Shown one piece after another: positions 6,134 to 11,187 of a stretch of DNA of 11,187 bases. Each line of letters starts with the position of its first letter. Within the stretch, counting starts at the first letter, position 1. The DNA comes from Balneolales bacterium (GTDB lineage Bacteria; Bacteroidota; Rhodothermia; Balneolales; Natronogracilivirgulaceae). The notes beneath the pieces are model-generated. The model was not told the DNA's origin. It ran no database searches and saw only the letters and a program-made list of their open reading frames with translations. Location of the stretch: NCBI GenBank assembly GCA_007116685.1, contig SKIC01000038.1:1-11187 (forward strand), given 5' to 3'. Position numbers and translations under genes: made by a program.

Positions 6134-7404
6134 TTGTTGAGATTTTTAATTCTTGTTGTCCTTAACAATTTACCTTCGATGCGGCTATTAATATCAGAAA
6201 TTGCATCTCTTAGAACCATAACCTGACTTTGTAATTCTTCAGAGGCGGCAGCGTTTTTTTCTGCAGTTGCTAAGGTGCGATTAGTTGATTTATCTATATC
6301 CATCACAGAGGTATTTAATTCCTCGACAAAGCGTAACTGTTGATCCGTAACCTGAGAGACCTCATCTACCCAGATTACAAGAGCTTTGATATTTTGATGT
6401 ATTTGAGATGAGGCATGATCTCCCTGTTCAGCTTTTTTAACATTATCCTCTATTCGTTTTGTGATGTCAGCCGCAGCTTCACCAGATTTTGTGGCTAGTA
6501 CGCGTACCTCATCGGCAACAACTGCAAAACCGGCTCCAGAAGCACCTGCACGAGCAGCTTCTACAGCAGCATTCAAAGAAAGCATATTTGTTTGAAATGC
6601 AATTTCATCTATAGTTTTAATTATGCTTGTAATCCCATTACTAGAAGCTCTCAAGTCATTAATCGCCTTATTAATGCCATCTACATCTTCTTTTACTTTA
6701 TCCATAATAGTATTGACTGTAGATGTTTTTTCTTGCAGCTCATTCATAATACTATTCATACGCTCCATAGCCTGGGTGTTGGACTGCAACTTATCGGAGT
6801 TTTCTCTTGCATCCATTGCCAGAGATTGAGAGGCAGTAGAAATAGACTCGGCTGCAGAGTTTGTTTGCTCTGCGGATTCATGCAAGTGATCTAAAATTCT
6901 GAATAATTGTGCATTCCGAATATATTCGCCAGTTAATTCAAGTATGATGTAACTGTAAATAATTAAAGCTGCTACCACAAATGTTGCATGAATAGCAACA
7001 ATATCCCAACCGCAACCATAATTGAAAATAACTACGGGCACCCCACCTATTTCAACTCCATTATCTTGTGCTAAATTAAATGCGACGTGATGAAGAGCAG
7101 TAAAAGTTGAAGCAGCAATAACTGGAGAGATATCCTTATATCTGATAAGAAAAGCCATGGATACAAAGATATGGAAATGCATTTCAATCATACCAAAATG
7201 CTGCTGAATAAATATCAGAGAATACGCCATAAATGAGATACCAATTACCACTCTTGATGCTATGCTACCTGGCATAAGTCTGTAAACAGTATATGCGATA
7301 CCAGTAACGAATGCTCCAGCCACAAATCCTAAGATGTACATATTATGGGCTATTCCCATAACAGTACTTGCTAATACCCAATGCAGAAGCAGAAGTTTTA
7401 ACAT
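6115..7404 (-). CDS. Membrane methyl-accepting chemotaxis-type protein with a histidine-rich multi-helix sensor and no HAMP
   Basis: A 429-residue signalling protein. Residues 1-158 hold about six hydrophobic segments (near 4-20, 22-42, 50-67, 76-89, 93-109 and 134-156) with hardly any periplasmic domain, so sensing probably takes place in or close to the membrane. That part has His8, His20, His69, His76 and His78 (EMHFHIF), His105 and His106 (ALHHVAF) and His139. From about 170 on is the long coiled-coil MCP signalling domain; its highly conserved hairpin tip, DEIAFQTNMLSLNAAVEAA through GFAVVADEVRVLA, at about 266-304 is the contact for CheA and CheW. The glutamine/alanine/glutamate-rich segment AEKNAAASEELQ (381-392) is a likely methylation region. 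No HAMP domain separates the two parts. No other chemotaxis gene is in view. The gene lies 102 bases behind the SCO-like gene on the same strand and converges on the receptor with a 19-base overlap. Ligand unknown. Confidence 0.92.
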   Translation of the reverse strand: MLKLLLLHWVLASTVMGIAHNMYILGFVAGAFVTGIAYTVYRLMPGSIASRVVIGISFMAYSLIFIQQHFGMIEMHFHIFVSMAFLIRYKDISPVIAASTFTALHHVAFNLAQDNGVEIGGVPVVIFNYGCGWDIVAIHATFVVAALIIYSYIILELTGEYIRNAQLFRILDHLHESAEQTNSAAESISTASQSLAMDARENSDKLQSNTQAMERMNSIMNELQEKTSTVNTIMDKVKEDVDGINKAINDLRASSNGITSIIKTIDEIAFQTNMLSLNAAVEAARAGASGAGFAVVADEVRVLATKSGEAAADITKRIEDNVKKAEQGDHASSQIHQNIKALVIWVDEVSQVTDQQLRFVEELNTSVMDIDKSTNRTLATAEKNAAASEELQSQVMVLRDAISDINSRIEGKLLRTTRIKNLNNQKNTR

Positions 7405-7506
7405 AAACTTATCTACTTCGATGAAATCTCTCTTAATAGTACTCTAGAACATTACTTGATAGGTCAGGATCAAAGACTGGAAATAGCTTTAATATTAGGG
7501 AGTTAT

Positions 7507-8067
7507 TCATAATTGTCTCTTTAATGATTTGTTTATGGTATCTATACTCGAATTATTAGATAAAATGTCTGCAATTATCCATGTGTTTTGGGAGGTTTTC
7601 TTTAATACAAAAAAATCGTCAGAATGCCTGATTTGAGAAAGTCTAGTATAATATTCTGAAAAATGAACACCAAGGTTTTTTCTGAGCAATGAGCGTAATT
7701 CACTATCAGCATGAATACCTCTTATTGCAAATGAAAAGTTCTGAGCATATTCATTGGCAGTTACCCACTCTTCATTTGAACGTATATCTATAAAAGTCGC
7801 CTCAAAGGGTGGTATATCCTCAATTTTAGCTATAGTTGCTAATTTGGCCAACGATGATGGGCAAACTGATTCACATCCTACAAAACCTATAAATAGGATT
7901 TGTATTTCGGAGTCAGCATTATCCAAAAACGGAAAATGTATTTCTTTTCCGACGCGGGGATGCTCTGATGAAATTGTGTTTGACAAAAATAAAAGAAGAA
8001 TTGGTAGACCAATTACCAAAAACAATGACAAAGCAATAACTGTTATTTTTCTTGTGCTAAGATTCAT
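7507..8067 (-). CDS. SCO1/SenC-like membrane-anchored copper/thiol protein (divergent)
   Basis: The 186-residue protein has one N-terminal hydrophobic segment (about 8-29) with basic residues before it, so it is anchored in the inner membrane with its domain in the periplasm. The rest resembles the SCO1/SenC thioredoxin fold. The strand ILFIGFVGC leads into the CxxxC motif CESVC followed by Pro (Cys65, Cys69), and His148 (QIRHSDDFFVL) stands where SCO proteins carry the third copper ligand. SCO proteins deliver copper to the CuA site of cytochrome oxidase or act as thiol reductases. The overall sequence is divergent: the usual lead segment before the CxxxC is short, and the domain lacks the common TSCPDVCP form. 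It starts 33 bases behind the TetR-family gene on the same strand and is probably co-transcribed with it. No oxidase gene lies nearby. The family call is fairly sure; the client is unknown. Confidence 0.78.
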   Translation of the reverse strand: MNLSTRKITVIALSLFLVIGLPILLLFLSNTISSEHPRVGKEIHFPFLDNADSEIQILFIGFVGCESVCPSSLAKLATIAKIEDIPPFEATFIDIRSNEEWVTANEYAQNFSFAIRGIHADSELRSLLRKNLGVHFSEYYTRLSQIRHSDDFFVLKKTSQNTWIIADILSNNSSIDTINKSLKRQL

Positions 8068-8100
8068 TTTATTTATAAACAGGTACTTATGTGTATCCGT

Positions 8101-8661
8101 TCATTCAGGGAAAAATAACAAACTCAGCCTGTAAGAAGCATGTTTTGTGGCAAAAGGAGAGTCGTTTTTCTCTAAAAGAGTATTAAAAATTTCCTGGTAT
8201 AACATATTTCGAAATGCCCTAAAAAGTAAGAGCCCGTCAACCTCACCATATTTTGAAACAAAACGAAATTCTATTTCCTGCATAAGACCACTATTATAGG
8301 TGTGCGCGGGTATTTTTTCCAATAAATCTTTCCGTTCGTAAACGCTGCGCATGTAAATCAGAAAGCTTTCCGGTTGATTTAGATTGTGCTCAAAAAAAGC
8401 GAAAGTAAACGCCTGTAGCATTTCCTGATTTGAACTCATATTAGCATCAATCGCAAAATTTGTGAATTGCTTTACACAATGCTCACAAACTTCTGTAAAG
8501 AGTCCATCCAGGCTTTTGAAATATTTAAAAATCAAACCATCGCTAACCTGACAGGCTTCTGCAATTTTTTTTGTCTTTACTCCTGAGAAGCCCAACTCGG
8601 CTATGAGTTTGGCAGTCGTATTTCTGATATGTGTTCTGGTATGTTCTTTTTCGGTAATCAT
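8101..8661 (-). CDS. TetR/AcrR-family transcriptional regulator
   Basis: A 186-residue regulator. Residues of about 8-56 form the TetR DNA-binding domain: helix RNTTAKLIAELGFSGVKTKK, then the helix-turn-helix IAEACQVSDGLIFKYFKSLD (about 33-52), whose recognition helix ends with the family's conserved tyrosine-phenylalanine pair. The remainder is alpha-helical and variable, as expected for the ligand-binding and dimer domain; I cannot predict the ligand. The length is normal for the family. The ATG at 8661 lies directly before the first helix and has no Shine-Dalgarno sequence. The SCO-like gene follows after 33 bases, so the pair is probably one transcript. The regulator is divergent from the baeRF-like gene with 116 bases between them, where two imperfect palindromes could be its operators. 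Most such proteins repress their own gene and a neighbour, which is an inference here. Confidence 0.92.
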   Translation of the reverse strand: MITEKEHTRTHIRNTTAKLIAELGFSGVKTKKIAEACQVSDGLIFKYFKSLDGLFTEVCEHCVKQFTNFAIDANMSSNQEMLQAFTFAFFEHNLNQPESFLIYMRSVYERKDLLEKIPAHTYNSGLMQEIEFRFVSKYGEVDGLLLFRAFRNMLYQEIFNTLLEKNDSPFATKHASYRLSLLFFPE

Positions 8662-8690
8662 TGCTTAAAATGCCGATAAAATGGAATGCT

Positions 8691-8705
8691 GAGTAATTAT
8701 TGCTC
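8691..8705. promoter_or_regulatory. Imperfect palindrome, candidate regulator site 1
   Basis: GAGTAAT-T-ATTGCTC is a 15-base dyad with one mismatched pair, lying 30 bases upstream of the TetR-family start. Size and symmetry suit a TetR dimer, but a single occurrence cannot prove binding. Confidence 0.3.
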
Positions 8706-8718
8706 GTTATTTTAATAT

Positions 8719-8738
8719 TAGTATGAGAAAACATGCTA
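8719..8738. promoter_or_regulatory. Imperfect palindrome, candidate regulator site 2
   Basis: TAGTATG-AGAAAA-CATGCTA is a 7-6-7 inverted repeat with one mismatched pair, near the middle of the divergent region. On the minus strand a weak promoter for the regulator gene can be read across it: TTACAA (complement of 8743-8748), 17 bases, then CATACT (complement of 8720-8725). A protein bound here would cover that promoter. The promoter match is poor, so this remains a candidate. Confidence 0.33.
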
Positions 8739-8768
8739 GTAATTGTAAGACAAAGATAATTAAAGATT

Positions 8769-8772
8769 GAGG
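8769..8772 (+). promoter_or_regulatory. Shine-Dalgarno sequence of the baeRF-like gene
   Basis: GAGG lies five bases before the ATG at 8778. It is the only clear Shine-Dalgarno sequence before a gene in this window and supports that start. Confidence 0.65.
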
Positions 8773-8777
8773 ATTTT

Positions 8778-9929
8778 ATGGATACCATAACTCTGGATGA
8801 TGTACTGGCACTAAAAAATAATAATGAGGATGGATTAGTATCATTATATATGCCTACTCACCCCACTGGACCTGAAGTTCGCCAAGATCCTATTCGCTTC
8901 CAAAACTTGTTACGGGAAACAGAACAACGGTTAGGAGAACAAGGTATCAATCCGGATCGAGTCAGGAAGATTATTAATAGTATAACCCATGCTGTTGAAG
9001 ACGAAGTTGGTTGGAAAACTATGCAACACGGTTTAGCTGTTTTTGGTGGTAATTCTGATGTGAAAGTTCTCAGGCTGCCAACATCATGCAAGGAAATGGT
9101 ATTTGTTGGCGAGCAATATTACATCAGACCATTAATTCCACAGTTATCCGGTGAGAACAAATATTATATTTTAGCATTGAGTCTGGGTGGCAATAAACTA
9201 TTTAGCGCTGATAAAGCTGGAATAGAAGAAATCCCGATGCCTGATGCCCCTGAAAATATTGATGCTGTTTTAGAAGGAGAGGTATACCACGAGGGGCAAC
9301 AATTTCATTCCGGAACTCATGGCGGAGATAAACCAGGTCGTGCCGCCATTTTTCATGGTCATGGTGATGAGGAAGATCGCAATGAACAAGCAGAAAGATA
9401 TTTCCGGGCTCTTGATGAGCATGTTTCAAGCCAAATATCAGATAATAATGCACCATTGGTTATTCACTCAGTTGATCATCTGGTACCAATTTATAAGAAG
9501 GTAAGTTCGCACAAGAATTTATACCAAGATCATATTTCAGGAAATCCTGAATCGGTGCATGTTAAAGAAATACATCAACAAACATGGGATTTGGTTAAAC
9601 CTCATTTTGCGAAAGAGAAAAAAGCAGCACTCGATGAATTCCGATCTTTGCATGGAACAGACAAAGCATCAGGGAAAATTGATGAAATCTGGCAATCTGC
9701 GCTTCAGAAGAAAATTAAGGTCCTGTTTTTAAACGAAAGTGAGTACCAATGGGGCGAGGTAAATACCGAATCAGGTAAAATGTCTCTGCTTGCAAAGCGT
9801 AAGCCCGGCGCTGTTGAGATACTGGATATCATAGCCGGTAAAGTGCTATCCGGTGGTGGTAAAGTCTACTCTATGAAGTCTGATGAAATGCCAACGGCTG
9901 GTATGGTTAATGCCGTATATCGGTTCTAG
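8778..9929 (+). CDS. Bacterial archaeo-eukaryotic release factor-like (baeRF) protein
   Basis: A 383-residue soluble protein that I place in the baeRF group, bacterial relatives of aRF1/eRF1 domains 2 and 3 that are suspected to act on ribosomes in rescue or stress. Segments supporting this: SLYMPTHPTGPE near the N-terminus, YYILALSLGGNKLFSADKAG (about 129-148) followed by IEEIPMPDAPENIDAVL, the strand PLVIHSVDHLVPIYKKVS (about 226-243), and the C-terminal domain with VLFLNE and EILDIIAGKVLSGGGKVYSM ending MPTAGMVNAVYRF. A histidine- and glycine-rich loop at 171-200 (HEGQQFHSGTHGGDKPGR, then FHGHGDEED) precedes the helix NEQAERYFRALDEHV. It occupies roughly the place of the GGQ loop of true release factors, but no GGQ is present. 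A Shine-Dalgarno GAGG supports the start. The gene is divergent from a TetR-family regulator. Family membership is from pattern recognition; no member function is firmly known to me. Confidence 0.75.
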   Translation: MDTITLDDVLALKNNNEDGLVSLYMPTHPTGPEVRQDPIRFQNLLRETEQRLGEQGINPDRVRKIINSITHAVEDEVGWKTMQHGLAVFGGNSDVKVLRLPTSCKEMVFVGEQYYIRPLIPQLSGENKYYILALSLGGNKLFSADKAGIEEIPMPDAPENIDAVLEGEVYHEGQQFHSGTHGGDKPGRAAIFHGHGDEEDRNEQAERYFRALDEHVSSQISDNNAPLVIHSVDHLVPIYKKVSSHKNLYQDHISGNPESVHVKEIHQQTWDLVKPHFAKEKKAALDEFRSLHGTDKASGKIDEIWQSALQKKIKVLFLNESEYQWGEVNTESGKMSLLAKRKPGAVEILDIIAGKVLSGGGKVYSMKSDEMPTAGMVNAVYRF

Positions 9930-9953
9930 AGCATTATAGATTAAAAAAAACAC

Positions 9954-9988
9954 AAGGTGCGTGGATTAAATCTACGCACCTTTTTTTT
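9954..9988. terminator. Bidirectional intrinsic terminator between the baeRF-like gene and recG
   Basis: AAGGTGCGTGGAT at 9954-9966 pairs with ATCTACGCACCTT at 9970-9982 around a three-base loop, giving a 13-pair stem with one G-U pair. On the plus strand eight Ts follow (9981-9988). On the minus strand the A-run at 9943-9950 supplies eight Us, three bases after the stem. It can therefore end both convergent transcripts. The recG stop codon (9987-9989) overlaps the end of the T-run. Confidence 0.88.
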
Positions 9989-11187
9989 AACTCATTCGAT
10001 AATATCGCTTCTTCTCCTCAAGGTAGGGAGCAAAAACCTTCGCCAAAGCGCTATGCTCATTTTGTTCAAGGTTTGGGTCTTTCTGAATGGTATTTATAGC
10101 GGTGAGTTTCGCCTCCTGTAATATTCCCTGATCTTCGATAATATCCGCCAATTTGAATTCCGGCAGACCACTTTGTTTTGTTCCAAGAAAGTCGCCGGGC
10201 CCACGAAGTTTTAAATCTTGCTCTGCAATCTCAAAACCATCGTTTGTTCTGGCCATTGTTTGTAGTCTGATACGACCTTCTTTGCTAACTTTGTCACCCG
10301 TCATCAAAATACAATAACTTTGGCGTTCTCCTCGGCCCACTCTACCACGTAACTGATGCAATTGAGCCAATCCAAAACGTTCTGCATGTTCAATAATCAT
10401 TACCGAAGCATTCGGAACATCTACACCAACCTCAATAACCGTAGTGGAAACCAAAATATGGAATTCTCTGTCCATGAAAGCTCGCATCACTTCGTCTTTT
10501 TCTTGAGATTTCATTCTTCCATGTAGTAAACCCACTTTGAATTTCGGAAATCGTTCTCGAATTTTCTGAAATCCATCGGTGGCATCTTTTAAATCCAAAG
10601 CTTCGGATTCTTCAATGAGGGGATATACAACGTAGGCTTGACCACCTTCTCCAAGAACCTGATCAAGAAAGGAGTAAATCTCTTCACGTTTACTTTCTCT
10701 GCGTACAGCCGTGCGGACAGGTTTCCTTCCGGATGGCAAGCCTTTAACCAAACTGATGGTTAAATCGGAATAAAGTGTCATAGCTAATGAGCGGGGGATA
10801 GGAGTAGCAGACATCACCAAAATATGAGGATTGTTCCCTTTATCTCTCAAAAAAGCCCGTTGCTCTACACCAAATCGGTGTTGTTCATCAATAATTGCCA
10901 TGCCCAAATTATGGAAAGAAACTTCCTTTTGGATGATGGCATGAGTTCCTACAATTATATCAGCAGTTCCGCCGGCTGTGTCTGATAAAATATCATTTCG
11001 TAATGATGTTTTTTGATTTCCGGTAAGCAGGCGCACATTTACATTCAAAGAGCCTAAAAACTTTTGGAGCGTATGGAAATGTTGTTCTGCTAATATTTCC
11101 GTTGGAGCCATCATCACAGATTGGAAGCCATTATCTATAGCCATCAGCATTGCGCCCATAGCAATAACTGTCTTTCCGGAACCCACA
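9987..11187 (-). CDS. recG: ATP-dependent DNA helicase RecG, C-terminal part (cut by the right edge)
   Basis: RecG remodels stalled replication forks and branch-migrates Holliday junctions. The visible 399-400 residues run from the Walker A motif (VGSGKT, directly at the window edge) to the C-terminus. The first visible codon is GTG for the valine of that motif and is not a start. Further helicase motifs, counted from that valine: MAPTEILAEQH (26-36), DEQH (100-103), SATPIPRS (126-133), VGLLHGRMKSQEKDEVM (218-234), STTVIEVGVDVPNA (247-260) and HQLRGRVGRG (277-286). The RecG-specific translocation segment follows, RTNDGFEIAEQDLKLRGPGD with FLGTKQSGLPEF, at about 313-344. Full RecG has about 690-700 residues, so roughly 290-300 residues, including the wedge domain that binds branched DNA, lie outside the window. 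All visible motifs are intact. The gene converges on the baeRF-like gene and shares a terminator with it. Confidence 0.96.
   Translation of the reverse strand, partial: VGSGKTVIAMGAMLMAIDNGFQSVMMAPTEILAEQHFHTLQKFLGSLNVNVRLLTGNQKTSLRNDILSDTAGGTADIIVGTHAIIQKEVSFHNLGMAIIDEQHRFGVEQRAFLRDKGNNPHILVMSATPIPRSLAMTLYSDLTISLVKGLPSGRKPVRTAVRRESKREEIYSFLDQVLGEGGQAYVVYPLIEESEALDLKDATDGFQKIRERFPKFKVGLLHGRMKSQEKDEVMRAFMDREFHILVSTTVIEVGVDVPNASVMIIEHAERFGLAQLHQLRGRVGRGERQSYCILMTGDKVSKEGRIRLQTMARTNDGFEIAEQDLKLRGPGDFLGTKQSGLPEFKLADIIEDQGILQEAKLTAINTIQKDPNLEQNEHSALAKVFAPYLEEKKRYYRMS

Noticed and set aside
6592..6894. Plus-strand open frames opposite the chemotaxis-type gene
   Set aside because: They are antisense to the strongly conserved MCP signalling domain and encode no recognisable protein.
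7456..7473. TTGAT...ATCAA hairpin between the SCO-like and chemotaxis-type genes
   Set aside because: The stem has only five mostly A-T pairs and no T-run on either strand, so it is not a credible terminator.
7754..8134. A 126-residue plus-strand open frame opposite the SCO-like gene
   Set aside because: It covers the CxxxC region and membrane anchor of the real gene in antisense, has no ribosome-binding site and resembles no family.
9202..9504. Open frames inside the baeRF-like gene on both strands
   Set aside because: They are shadows of the His/Gly-rich loop and its surroundings; the main frame has the Shine-Dalgarno sequence and full-length domain content.
11184..11186. GTG as a start codon of a short recG
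   Set aside because: It encodes the valine of the Walker A motif; the frame simply runs off the window and the N-terminal wedge domain lies beyond it.
1..11187. CRISPR array, tRNA/rRNA, insertion sequence, phage genes or riboswitch
   Set aside because: I found no regularly spaced repeats, no cloverleaf or rRNA-like stretch, no transposase or integrase, and no long structured leader; the gaps between genes are all short.

Overview
The window is AT-rich bacterial DNA that most resembles a member of the Bacteroidota/Balneolota (Rhodothermota) group. This is an inference from three things: a TonB-dependent receptor with an N-terminal carboxypeptidase-regulatory-like domain, a small partner lipoprotein beside it, and the near absence of Shine-Dalgarno sequences before starts (the one clear exception is the gene at 8778). 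It looks like ordinary chromosome. I see no insertion sequence, phage gene, integrase, CRISPR array, tRNA or rRNA, and no gap over 300 bases without a gene.

Left part (1-3181): the tail of an unrecognised membrane protein that runs in from the left edge is followed after 14 bases by an NADP-type glutamate dehydrogenase (gdhA). Convergent to it are a thioredoxin-fold peroxiredoxin-like protein with a CPFC motif and a short-chain dehydrogenase.

Middle (3182-6133): a divergent promoter region with a dyad leads into a small lipoprotein with paired histidine motifs and then a 744-residue TonB-dependent receptor. The receptor's plug and C-terminus look like ZnuD-type zinc receptors. A strong intrinsic terminator lies between the two genes and ends only 14 bases before the receptor start, which suggests uneven expression or attenuation. 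I read the pair as a metal (probably zinc) capture and uptake unit, which is the most interesting element of the window.

Right part (6115-11187): a membrane chemotaxis-type signalling protein with a histidine-rich multi-helix sensor region and no HAMP domain, convergent with and overlapping the receptor gene; an SCO-like copper/thiol protein probably co-transcribed behind a TetR-family regulator; then, divergent from the regulator, a protein of the bacterial archaeo-eukaryotic release factor-like (baeRF) group. A hairpin that can work as a terminator on both strands separates that gene from the convergent 3' part of recG, which is cut by the right edge exactly at its Walker A motif.

Functional links between blocks are weak. 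The supportable units are the lipoprotein-receptor pair, the TetR-SCO pair, and possible control of the baeRF gene by the divergent TetR regulator.
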